NCBI GenBank assembly: GCA_003427395.1
Contig: BFEA01000013.1
Coordinates: 3,484,679-3,513,273 of the forward strand
Direction: 5' to 3'
Source of the DNA: Chara braunii
Taxonomy: Eukaryota; Streptophyta; Charophyceae; Charales; Characeae
DNA: 28,595 nt
Positions 20,564 to 28,595 of the stretch are shown piece by piece (within the stretch, counting starts at the first letter, position 1; every line of letters starts with the position of its first letter). The translations under genes were made by a program, and so were the position numbers. The notes beneath the pieces are model-generated. The model was given only the letters and a program-made list of their open reading frames with translations, made no database searches and had not been told where the DNA came from.

Positions 20564-20820
20564 GAGTAGCATATGTTCCTACTAAGTTAAAGGGTTTAGA
20601 CCAAGAAGAAGGAAAGACGCCTACGATCCCTTCCAACCCTTTGACTCGCATGGCGAAGGATGGTTCTTCTTTGGCCCATCGTTCAGAACACCCTGAACCT
20701 GTTTTATGCATTGTCTCTCTGGACAACTCTCTTCATGAACTTGGTAACGAGTTGCTGACATTACGAAGCTCGTGGGCTAAAAATCAAAGTCTAAAGGTGA
20801 CCTACTACTCGCGGACGTAG
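20365..20820 (+). pseudogene. Gypsy element B: gag C-terminus with damaged zinc knuckle
   Basis: This frame, offset from the main gag frame, holds CPISKVWYRRARDC at 20479-20520. The spacing is exactly that of a nucleocapsid CCHC knuckle (C-x2-C-x4-H-x4-C), but the second Cys is Ser and the His is Arg. The spacing makes this the original reading frame. Two missing ligands mean it should not bind zinc normally. The frame ends at 20820, and the protease continues in a third frame. Confidence 0.75.
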
Positions 20821-21254
20821 AGATTGCATATACTTGCGCAGGTGCTCTGTTGGACTCAGGATCCACACGATCTTACATATCCGAGAAAGCAATCTGCAAG
20901 TTGCATCTCGGAATAAAGGTAAAGAATCTCTCTCAACCAATCACGTCTATTCTGGCTGACAAAAACACGATTACTCTCTAGCAATATGTTGATCGTGTGA
21001 AGTGTCGATTTCGTACTAAGGAAGGAAAAAATATTATTCACGAGGTTTCATTTCTTGTAGAAAAGAAGTTACCTTTTGATTTGATTATGGGAATGGACTG
21101 GCATGAAAAAGTCAACCCAGATATTAATTTCAAAGAGAAAATTGTGCAATTGCGAGATGCACACTCTGAATTGAAACATATCAAACTGTACCATAAGTCT
21201 GGCTCTGATTCTAGTCTGTCTTTCTATCGTATGAGTTATCCAACATTTTGATCG
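20781..21254 (+). pseudogene. Gypsy element B: retropepsin-like protease
   Basis: The active-site motif LLDSGST has its Asp-Ser-Gly-Ser at 20853-20864. The second motif, FDLIMGMDW, lies about 80 residues further on, normal for a Gypsy protease. A TAG at 20979-20981 breaks the frame between them. This frame differs from both gag frames, so expression would have needed frameshifting or, more likely, indels have accumulated. Confidence 0.9.
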
Positions 21255-22235
21255 ATGGTTTCAAAGAAAAAGTTGGAACATGTAGTAATGATGGTTCTAG
21301 TAAAGAAAGCAGGTGAATCTTCTACTTCCTATCCTCCTTCGACTGAAAAACTCCTAAGCGAGTATAAATATTTATTTACCGAACTATCAGGAATAACTGA
21401 ACGTGCTATCAAGCACACAATTGAAATTATTCCTGACAGTAATATTATCAAGGGCCCTATCTATCGAATGTCTCCCAGGGAACTTGAAGAATTGTGAAAG
21501 TAATTGCAAGACTTAACAGAAAAAGGATGGATTCGCCCTAGCTCCTCTCCTTATGGTGCCCGTGTCTTGTTTGTGCACAAAAAGGAAGGTAAGTTGCGTC
21601 TCTGTATTGACTACAGAGGGTTGATGATGTTACTGTTAAGAATGTCGAACCTCTACCACGAATTGACGACTTACTAAACCAGTTGCAGAGCTGTAAGGTT
21701 TTTAGTAAGATTGATCTGAAGTCAGGTTACCATCAGATTGAGGCTGAACCCACGGATCAACATAAGACCGCATTCCGAACAAGGTATGACCATTACGAGT
21801 TTATGGTAATGCCCTTCGGACTGACTAATGCCCTAGCAACCTTTCAAAGATCTATGAATGAACTCTTTCGTCAATGGTCAGATAAGTTTGTAATTATCTA
21901 TCTCGATGATATTCTAGTGTATAGTAAGACACTAGAAGATCATGAGAAGCACCTTCGTCTGGTGCGAGGGAAGTTGCAAGAAGGCAACTTCAAGATCAAT
22001 CCCAAGAAGTCCGAGTTTGCTAAGTTCGAATTGTTATACTTAGGACACATAGTGAACGAAAAAGGTCTAAGGCCAGAAGAGGAAAAAATTTCAACAATTA
22101 GAGATTGATCAAAACATAAGTCTATAACTGAATTGCGATTTTTCCTTGGTTTAGCCAGTTATTACAGGAAGTTTGTTAGGAACTTCTCACTGATTATTGC
22201 ACAAATGCGAAGGTTATTAAAGAAAAAAAACTATT
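21255..22235 (+). pseudogene. Gypsy element B: reverse transcriptase
   Basis: Recognisable blocks are [70 protein letters not shown] and YLDDILVYSKT, with the catalytic YLDD intact at 21899-21910. The thumb and connection region with LRFFLGLASYYRKFVRNFS follow. Disruptions are TGA at 21495-21497, TAA at 21501-21503, a small deletion with frameshift near 21625, and TGA at 22106-22108. Unlike element A, the catalytic aspartates survive. Confidence 0.95.
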
Positions 22236-22690
22236 TGGTTGTGGAATCAAGATTGTGAGTCTTCCTTTCGAAAATTGAAGTATGCACGAACTCACTACCC
22301 TGTCCTTATAATTGTTGACCTGTCCTTGCCTTTCATTGTTACCACTGACGCAAGTCAGTATGGGATTGGCGTTGTTCTCCAACAGGATGATGGCAAGGGT
22401 TATAGGCCCATAGAGTTTATGTCTACATGATTGTCGTCAGAGAAAGTTGCCAACTTCACCTATGAACGGGAACTTTATGCCATCATCTGTGCGTTGGATA
22501 CGTGGAGACACTACCTGTTAAAGACACTTTACTGTATATTCAGAGCACTCAACACCACAGTAGATAAAAACACAGTCTAGACTCTCTGACAAGTTGGTAA
22601 GATGGTCTGCCTTCATTGACACCTTTGACTTTGAGCTCAAAACTATTAAAGGTAAGTCAAATGTGGTTGCAGATGCTTTATCCCGACGCA
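22236..22690 (+). pseudogene. Gypsy element B: RNase H
   Basis: The first catalytic Asp is in TTDASQYGIG, the Glu in YERELYAIICAL, and the last Asp in ADALSRRSD. The middle motif, normally Thr-Asp-His, reads Ser-Glu-His after a one-base frame change near 22530. Stops occur at 22428-22430 and within the shifted part. The domain is complete in order but non-functional. Confidence 0.9.
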
Positions 22691-23627
22691 GTGATTTCTT
22701 TGGTGCAATTGTCTCTTACTTGGATGTTGGGAATGACCTGAAAGACCAGATTCGCCAATGATATGCTACTGATCCTATCCCGAAACCAATCGTGGATATC
22801 CTTATACGAGATCCGTCCCAACTACACAACTATAGACTGACTGATGGGTTGTTGTTCTTGATTGACTAAACCGAGCAAAGATTGTGTATACCTCATGAGG
22901 AAGAGATTAAAAGTCTGTTGATTGGGGAATGTCACGATTCTGAAGGTCATTTTGGTTTCAAAAAAACATATGCTGAAGTCAGAGAACGTTTCGAATGGAA
23001 GGGACTTAAAAACAATGTACTAACATATATTCGTACCTGTTTAGTGTGTCAGAGAAACAAACCGTCGTATGAGAATCCCCTTGGACTTCTCAAGCCATTA
23101 CCTATACCAAGTGAACCAGGTGAGTCTATCTCAATTGACTTCATGAGTCTGGTTAAAAGTCGCAATGGTAACAGTCAAGTGATGGTAATTGTGGACCGTT
23201 TCTCTAAATATACTATTTTTGTTCCGTTACCATCAGAAGCGTGTACTGAACTTGTCATTCAGAAATTTCGGATGCGTTGAGTCACTGAGTATGGGTTCTC
23301 TAAATCTATTGTGTCTGATCGAAATGTCAGGTTCACTAGTCTTCCCTGGCAAAAACTGATGGAAACTTATGGCACGCGGCTGACCATGCCGTCAGGGAAC
23401 AATCCCGAAAAGAATGGCCAGAGTGAACAGATGAACCGTCTGTGCCAACAACTTTTGCGTATGTATGTTAGACTCGATCCGATTGATTGGGACGAAAACT
23501 TGCCCAAAATTGTGAGTACATATAACAATAGTGTCCATACTTCCACTGGACGAACCCCGAATGCACTTCACAAAGGTGGAAACCTAAACAACCCATTGAT
23601 GTACTATACCGGGACCAGTTCCTTAGG
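22691..23627 (+). pseudogene. Gypsy element B: integrase finger and core
   Basis: An H2C2 zinc finger is complete: ECHDSEGHFGFKKT gives the histidines and CLVCQ the cysteines. The catalytic core has Asp in SIDFMSLVKS, Asp in VSDRNVRFTS and Glu in NGQSEQMNR. Typical core-end residues follow (YNNSVHTSTGRTPNALHKG). Stops lie near 22759 (TGA), 22867 (TAA) and at 23278-23280 (TGA), and a frameshift lies near 23580. The intact finger shows what element A has lost through its insertion. Confidence 0.95.
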
Positions 23628-24180
23628 TTGCTCCCAGGGACCCGAAAATATGCAATATTGTTCCAGGAGGACATTCAGAAAATTAAAGATAATCTAAGGA
23701 AAGCTCAACTACGAATGATTGAACAAGCCAACAAGCACCGTCGACCGTCTACCTTTAAAGAGGATAATCTCGTTTGGGTAAAGACTAAAGAGTTTTCACT
23801 AGAGAAAGATGTGTCCCAAAAATTGCTTCATGTCTATTTTGGACCCTGGAAAGTTCTCAAAGTAATTGGAGATGCAGAGGGACCGTCCTATCGCATTGAT
23901 ATCCCCCCGCATCTCAAAACATATCATATTTTTCACGTGTCCAAACTTTTACCCTATGTAGAAGGGAATGAATTCCCTAACAGACCCTCTATGATTATGG
24001 AAGGCAGATATGAAGTAGACAAAATCATAGAGCATGGATACTTCTCTACGGGAGCATGTGGACGACCTCAAAAGCAGTTCAAGGTACGTTTCAAGTCTCA
24101 GGCACCATATGAGGCCAAATGGTTTAGTAAAAGACAACTACTCTGGGGTGAAACTCGAAAATGGGTTAGCAGGAATGCAG
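23628..24180 (+). pseudogene. Gypsy element B: integrase C-terminus and chromodomain
   Basis: The 208-codon frame from 23628 contains an integrase post-core region with ANKHRRP, LVWVKTKEF, GPWKVLKVIG and YHIFHVSKLLPYV. A divergent chromodomain follows at about 24005-24145, with RYEVDKIIEHG, FKVRFKSQAPYEAKWF and KRQLL. Coding similarity stops near 24180, though the frame runs on to 24254. The element's 3' LTR is not identifiable. Confidence 0.85.
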
Positions 24181-24254
24181 TAACCCTGTTCAGAAGTAGT
24201 CTGGGGCTCAGAATTCGGCCCCAGGCAACGCAGTCCACAGTTGGTCTGTGCTAG

Positions 24255-24649
24255 GCTATGTGACCAGGACACGCCCAGACCTGAGTCTATCGCATTTGGA
24301 TGTGTGACCAAACACTGCACCCAAGAAAGTCAAGGGTCCAAGTCAACTGTAAAGTCAAAGGTACTGCGCCCAGGCCCTTGGTTGGATACTGTCATTTGTT
24401 GTGCGCAGGTACCCTGACAAGCATCCACGCCGAAGGGAATTCAGTTCATGTCAATCTGGGCCTTCGTTTGTATCAAAATCTTAACGGTTCAAGGTTGCAG
24501 CATCAAGGGTCCAGACCCCGAGTCGACGCTACTTAAAGTATTGACCTCCCTGGCTTTGACATTCATTCATTTATTCTGTCTTGTGTTGATGCTGACTTCA
24601 CGCGTTGACTTCAACGTTGGCTCGACGCTGCGATGCTGGCTCGATGCGG
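24255..24649. other. Interval between element B and the organelle patch
   Basis: No gene is recognised. TGTGACCA occurs at about 24259 and 24303 and GTCAA/TTGAC words recur. A 3' untranslated region or LTR is expected here, but no matching copy is seen upstream of gag. The last ~80 bases are rich in GCTCGACGCTG-like words and abut the nad4 fragment. Confidence 0.4.
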
Positions 24650-25297
24650 CAAAATCAATAAAATAACTAAAAACATAAAAACGGATCCAAGTAAAGTATA
24701 AAAGAAAAACTGATATGCTGCTCGTATTTTTCTCTGTATAGGGATTAAAACACTTTCAAAGAACACATAAAAAAGTAGAAGATCTAGCATGCAAAACACA
24801 ACAATCATGAAAGTTTCCAGAACTAAAAAAACTATCATGTACTCTTTCTTGTAATTTTGACCTAGGGGATAAATTAAAAAGACTGAAACAAAAACAGAAA
24901 TAGGGCCAGAGAATGCAATAGCATTATAAGGACGAAGTTGCACTGATTTAGGAAGTTCGAACTGACGGAACATAAAACCAATTAAAGCAAAAGTACCATG
25001 AAGAGCAATAAAAGTCCAAAGACCTACTAATTGACACCAACGAGTGAAGTCNCCTTGTGCTTCTGGTCCCCACAAAAGTAAAAGAGAGTGAGCCATGCTA
25101 TTAACAGGTGTAGAAACTGCTGCAGTTAAAAAATTACAACCTTCCAAATAAGAGTTTGCCAAACCGTGAGTATACCATGATGTCAATAAAGTAGTACCAG
25201 TTAACCATCCTCCTAATGAAAAATAGGCACATGGAAATAATAAAAGACCAGACCATCCAACAAAAACAAAACAGTTTCTTCTTAACGAATCATCCAT
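24611..25297 (-). other. Continuous psbD-nad4 fusion reading frame
   Basis: A 228-codon frame begins at the internal psbD Met, crosses the psbD/nad4 join at 24856/24857 without a stop, and ends in unrelated sequence at 24611. Upstream codons remain open for a further 18 codons to the expected psbD start. The product would be strongly hydrophobic, with several membrane segments. No promoter or transit peptide is evident, so an intact frame need not mean expression. Confidence 0.7.
24650..24856 (-). pseudogene. nad4: Mitochondrial nad4 fragment (complex I subunit ND4)
   Basis: ND4 is a proton-pumping membrane subunit of respiratory complex I. This 69-codon piece matches an internal part of plant ND4, with [40 protein letters not shown] and YTLLGSVFM in order. 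About ten codons normally lying between LIP and RKIRAAYQ are missing at about 24736, without loss of frame. The fragment begins immediately after plastid psbD sequence at 24857 with no spacer. Homology ends at LLIL. It is a small fraction of the gene, has no start, and is a nuclear insert rather than an expressed gene. Confidence 0.9.
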
Positions 25298-25351
25298 TGT
25301 ATCAAATATGCCTTTCGGCTCTTCAGAGGATTTTCCGATGGCTATAGTTAT
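24857..25351 (-). pseudogene. psbD: Plastid psbD 5' fragment (photosystem II D2)
   Basis: D2 is a core reaction-centre protein of photosystem II in the thylakoid. The first ~165 of about 353 codons are present, from [11 protein letters not shown] to FLIYPLGQ, with landmarks [37 protein letters not shown] and [12 protein letters not shown]. The expected initiator reads ATA at 25349-25351. An AGGAG lies seven bases upstream on the minus strand, so part of the plastid leader came along (to about 25375). Replacements occur at normally near-invariant sites, such as Ser at the Trp of MDDWLRR and Asn-Cys at the following Asp-Arg. The N at 25052 leaves one codon unknown. There is no frame break. A nuclear plastid insert is the best reading. 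Confidence 0.95.
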
Positions 25352-25375
25352 AAACCTTCTCCTAGTAAATCACAA

Positions 25376-25623
25376 ATACGTGAATCCACCACGAAGGATA
25401 TCATACATCAGTGGTTCAAGTGAGACTTCGTTATGGTATGATTTTGTTCATTGTGTCAGAAGTAATGTTTTTTGTAGCTTTTTTTTGGGCTTTCTTTCAT
25501 TTTTTAAGTCTGGCGCCTACGGTAGAAATTGGAGCTATTTGGCCTCCAAAAGGTATTGATGTGTTAGATCCTTGGGGAATCCCCTTTCTAAATACTCTTC
25601 TTCTACTTTCATCTGGAGTTGCT
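25376..25623 (+). pseudogene. cox3: Mitochondrial cox3 fragment (cytochrome oxidase subunit 3)
   Basis: COX3 is a mitochondrially encoded membrane subunit of cytochrome c oxidase. The fragment begins with IREST, then after a one-base loss near 25389 continues in the next frame. It carries [46 protein letters not shown] and [19 protein letters not shown]. Roughly 80 of about 265 codons are present. Homology ends at 25623 and unrelated TGACGTGGC-containing DNA follows. It points away from psbD, with only the short psbD leader between them. Confidence 0.93.
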
Positions 25624-25639
25624 GGCATTTGTGATTCAG

Positions 25640-25810
25640 CGAGGCGCTGCTGGTCCGGCACGGTGGCTGGCTTGCACCTGTCTTCTTGGCATGCTGACGT
25701 GGCAGCTGCCATGCGTTGTTGCTGAAGTGGCCGCTGCCACGTGTATTATTAGATGACGTGGCTGATGCCTCTGTTCTACTGTGGCTGACGAGGCGAGGCT
25801 ACGGGACTTG
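25640..25810 (+). repeat. Second TGACGTGGC cluster
   Basis: TGACGTGGCA starts at 25694 and TGACGTGGCT at 25754. TGAAGTGGCC and TGACGAGGCG lie near 25722 and 25787. The orientation and the preceding GC bases match the cluster at 17824-18631. This may be the far side of the same tract, split by element B and the organelle patch. Confidence 0.65.
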
Positions 25811-25924
25811 TATTGTTGTTCTAATTATCGTCATTCGGGAGGTGATCGGGAGTGTGGAGAGATCGTGGACACGTACCTGATGATCTTCATGTCAACATTG
25901 CTCCAGCGCTGATGAGGGACGAAT

Positions 25925-26728
25925 GGTCTCGTTAGACACTCCTAAAAGTGCCTGTTCTTAGGATTGCGTCTTGGTCGCACGCAATCCTAAATCCAATTTT
26001 GAGATCGAAAATGTGAAAACGACGTTAGGACGAGTCCTAAAGGATTTAGGATTCCCCAGGCAAAATCGTCCTAAATTTTCCAGTAGCCCCCGACCTACTG
26101 AAAAATTTAGGATTCCCGCGTTTCACGGACTCGTTGTGTCGCGCGCATGGCACCGTCGACATGGAGTTGCTGGTGCAAAAGCGTTCCGTTGGGTCAGTGT
26201 TCGGACATCGGAGGTTTTCTACGGGTCGACGCAGTAAGTAATAATAATTAAATTCAATTAGAGGGCAATCCGCAGGAAACCAACATATGTCTGTGTATGA
26301 TCCTCAAAGACTTTACGTGGAGCTACTACTAATTAATAATATAAAAGAAAGACCAATGACTTATGAGTATACTTACGATAGATACCTTTGTTTGTATGTA
26401 ATGTCGTATTATTGTAGTGAACCCGGGCAAGAGCCGTGGCCTTCGGCCTACACAGAGGAACGTATGAAACAAACTCAATTTGTAGTAGAAGACAGCCACG
26501 AACGGTAGCCGTTGGCAGGGATTGGACAAACATTGGCAGGAATGGACGAACATCGGCGACGCGGCTGCGTATATGCACATGAAAACCAACCACGGGAGCC
26601 CTTTTAGGACGAATCCTAAAAGATGATTTTTAGGATTGCGTGTAACGACACCGCACGAAATCCTAAAAATCCTTTAGGACTCGTCCCAAAAATTTTAGGA
26701 TTATTTTAGGAGTGTCTAACGAAACCCT
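25925..26728. mobile_element. Foldback/MITE-like transposon with nested hairpins
   Basis: The ends carry a 19-bp perfect inverted repeat, TCGTTAGACACTCCTAAAA at 25929-25947 and its complement at 26704-26722. The outermost bases are GGTC on the left and GGGTT on the right. A second perfect pair, GGACGAGTCCTAAAGGAT, lies at 26028-26045 and 26669-26686. Internal hairpins sit in both arms at 25958-25990, 26601-26622 and 26626-26670. The word TCCTAAA or its complement recurs throughout the arms. The 804-bp element has no transposase. AAT or TAA next to the ends could be a 3-bp target duplication, and the GG(G)-TCTCGTT end resembles PIF/Harbinger elements, but superfamily is uncertain. Confidence 0.85.
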
Positions 26729-26736
26729 AATTAGAC

Positions 26737-26750
26737 GTGCCACGTGGCAC
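26737..26750. repeat. 14-bp perfect palindrome GTGCCACGTGGCAC
   Basis: GTGCCAC is followed at once by its complement GTGGCAC, with the G-box CACGTG at the centre. It lies nine bases outside the right end of the foldback element. The half-site shares CGTGGCA with the TGACGTGGCA clusters. Whether it binds a factor is unknown. Confidence 0.6.
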
Positions 26751-28129
26751 ATTGAGGCTACTTACTTGCTCAGAGTCTTCAAACTATTGATTATTGAGGT
26801 GGTAGTCGAGGAGGGAGCCCGAAGCAGGAGTGGGCATTGTACTTTCCTCTCCTTTGTCTCATCTCCCTCCTCTCTCTTCGTCTGTGTGCGATTACCTCAT
26901 CTCATTCTGTCTGGTTACGTTTTTGACTATTGGTAATCATCATCGGATGGACATTTATCTAGGCTTGCATTGTTGACGACTATCTTCACGATCTGGGTTC
27001 ATTGCATGTCATACCTGGTCCTCGTTTAGTACAAAAAGAAGGCGGAACCCTTCCACCGACTTCAATGGCCAAGTATGTTCTATGAAAGTGGGAAACGTTC
27101 TCATACATGTGACATCGACACAGAGGAATATTAACGATAACTGCTGGAGTTCATATTTTTGTCATTCTTTCTATCACTGTTTTTTTTTTTTTTCTTGTCG
27201 TTCTTTTGTTGATGTCAATTGTCGTTGTTATTTCGGCTCCCGAGGCTCCCAACTTCTGTGTGTTCAGTTTGTTTGTAGCCTTTATTTTTTCCACTTGCAT
27301 TTTTATGGAATACACTGCTACTGACCTGTCGTTTGCACAGTAATTTATTGACAAATGCTTGAGGACACTCTCCGTACTTGTGTACCATTGTAAGACGATG
27401 ACTGTTGAGAGGGAGGCAGTAATTTGTCTGCTGTGAGAATTCTAGAGTAACAAAGCAGGCCTTTCGGAGTGCTGCGATGTTTGAGGAAAAAAATAAAATC
27501 GTTTTAACAAACTATGAAATTCATTTCGGCATATATATCGCCAAAATGAGCTGCCCGGTAAACCGTAGGCAGAGAGGGAGAAAAGGACAAGAAACAAGAC
27601 TGACAAACTGTTTCATTGGAGTTTTACCGACTCATCAGGAGTATATATACATATGCAGGGTAACCGAGCTTCGGGACAGGCCAAATGCCCGAACGTACGG
27701 GCCCCCTGGGGATGCGTTCGGTCGGAACCGAAAAAAGCAGAAAACAAAATAATCTGAAAATCAAATATGTTATGAAGAAAAACAAAATAAACCCAGGAAG
27801 ATTTTCATGCCCGGCCGGGCACTGGGTCGTGACGCCTGGGGTGGTCTGACGCCCGCGGTACCCAAACGTGCAAAAAAAATAAAAAATAAAAAATAATTAT
27901 TTGCGTTCCTGCACTCTCCCAGAGGACCGTGTTGTGTCGGCCTCACGCTGCATGTGCCCAGGGTGCATCCACCTGCGTCCTGGGCTCGACTGCTTGACAC
28001 AGCTGCTGCTTCAGGGTAGATTCCAGGGTGAGGCCCAGGTTGCACTTCAACCAACAGACGTGCAACAACTGTCTGATACCCATATTGAAAAATGCTGAGA
28101 TAAGAGCCTCTCGTGGATATTCAGGCCCA
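26751..28129. other. Anonymous interval without recognised genes
   Basis: I recognise no gene. A run of T lies near 27180-27193 and an A-rich (AAAAAAT)n-like tract at about 27874-27900. A perfect 12-bp palindrome, GCCCGGCCGGGC, is at 27809-27820. Frames of 60-94 codons lack motifs. Confidence 0.4.
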
Positions 28130-28505
28130 CCTTCACATAGGGCGAGCACGAGGCTTGCCGGGGCTGCAGTCCAAAACATATGCATGTTGCCCAGGGCCCC
28201 ATGAGGACACATTTCTCATACGAGGTGCATTCTTCAGCAAGTCTTGCTTGGAAATCCAGTAAAGAGAATCTAACAGGTGATAGAGAAAATAAACTTGGTA
28301 GTGTCTCTCTCCCTTTTCCATTGTGTCCAACAATTCTGTAAATTTTGTGACCACCATTGATCGCACAAGGGATCATAGACTCTCGACAAGTAAAGAAATT
28401 CAGAGCAACATACGGCAATAGTTTTGATGCGTGAATGACCGGATACGTGCACAGATGAGAAGGCAAATCAATCACACATGTAGTTAACGGAGACAGCCAG
28501 TTCAA
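28130..28505 (-). pseudogene. Possible third Gypsy remnant: integrase C-terminus
   Basis: The minus-strand frame starting at 28505 contains LCTYPVIHASKLLPYV, close in layout to TYHIFHVSKLLPYV in element B. A variable linker follows, then GHKIYRIVGHNGKG in the position of element B's YEVDKIIEHG, then a weak VRFSLLDFQA... segment where FKVRFKSQAPYEAKW stands. This ordered similarity suggests a decayed chromovirus C-terminus. No catalytic domain is seen nearby, and the rest of the element would have to lie beyond the window edge or be lost. Confidence 0.5.
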
Positions 28506-28555
28506 CTCTTGACTAATAGGTCCAAAACTGAAATTAGGGTTTGGGGGCTAGATCT

Positions 28556-28557
<2 letters not shown>

Positions 28558-28595
<38 letters not shown>
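28558..28595. repeat. Terminal poly(T) run
   Basis: The last 38 bases are all T. The run could be a simple repeat that stopped the assembly, or the poly(A) tail of a minus-strand retroposon whose body lies past the window edge. The window alone cannot separate these. Confidence 0.7.

Noticed and set aside
26287-26508. 73-codon frame inside the foldback element
   Set aside because: It is short, has no transposase motif and no relatives that I recognise.
28533-28547. TTAGGGTTTGGGGG as telomere-like sequence
   Set aside because: A single imperfect occurrence, not an array.

Overview
The window looks like nuclear DNA from a photosynthetic green-lineage eukaryote, and it is mostly transposable elements and repeats. 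The case for a plant or alga rests on a patch that joins plastid psbD to mitochondrial nad4 and cox3, and on two decayed Ty3/Gypsy chromoviruses (chromodomain-type LTR retrotransposons). A charophyte alga such as Chara is a guess from general resemblance; I could not test it. I recognise no intact host gene, rRNA or tRNA. Every sizeable protein-like signal belongs to a mobile element or an organelle-derived fragment.

Layout. 0.4-1.6 kb is repetitive: TTCAGT-rich sequence, a 193-bp tandem duplication and a seven-unit minisatellite with a 40-bp period. 1.6-4.6 kb has no recognisable gene. From 4.7 to about 16.1 kb lies Gypsy element A on the minus strand: protease, reverse transcriptase, RNase H, integrase and chromodomain, with no recognised gag. 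Its integrase zinc finger is cut in two by a 7.28-kb insertion (about 6025-13302). The six bases CAACGT are repeated at both edges, as expected of a target-site duplication. The insertion encodes nothing I recognise. It holds a ~122-bp tandem repeat, a family of hairpins with one conserved loop and several different complementary stems, and a 5' fragment of a U6 snRNA-like sequence fused to unrelated DNA.

16.5-17.74 kb is a ~150-bp satellite containing the 262-base N gap. 17.8-18.63 kb is a cluster of TGACGTGGCA motifs, all in one orientation. 18.9-24.2 kb is Gypsy element B on the plus strand, with gag and all pol domains in order but broken by stops and frameshifts. 24.65-25.62 kb is the organelle mosaic, where psbD reads in frame into nad4 and cox3 abuts in the opposite direction. 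TGACGTGGC motifs return at 25.69-25.76 kb, so element B and the organelle patch may both have entered one motif-rich tract.

25.925-26.728 kb is a foldback or MITE-like transposon with 19-bp perfect terminal inverted repeats and several internal hairpins. The remainder is anonymous except for a possible third Gypsy remnant near 28.1-28.5 kb and a terminal run of 38 T.

The stop codons in both Gypsy elements are mostly one C-to-T or G-to-A transition away from the residue expected there, which suggests decay of methylated, silenced copies. The most unusual items are the plastid/mitochondrial mosaic, the hairpin family with changing but paired stems, the U6 chimera, the TGACGTGGCA cluster and the foldback transposon.
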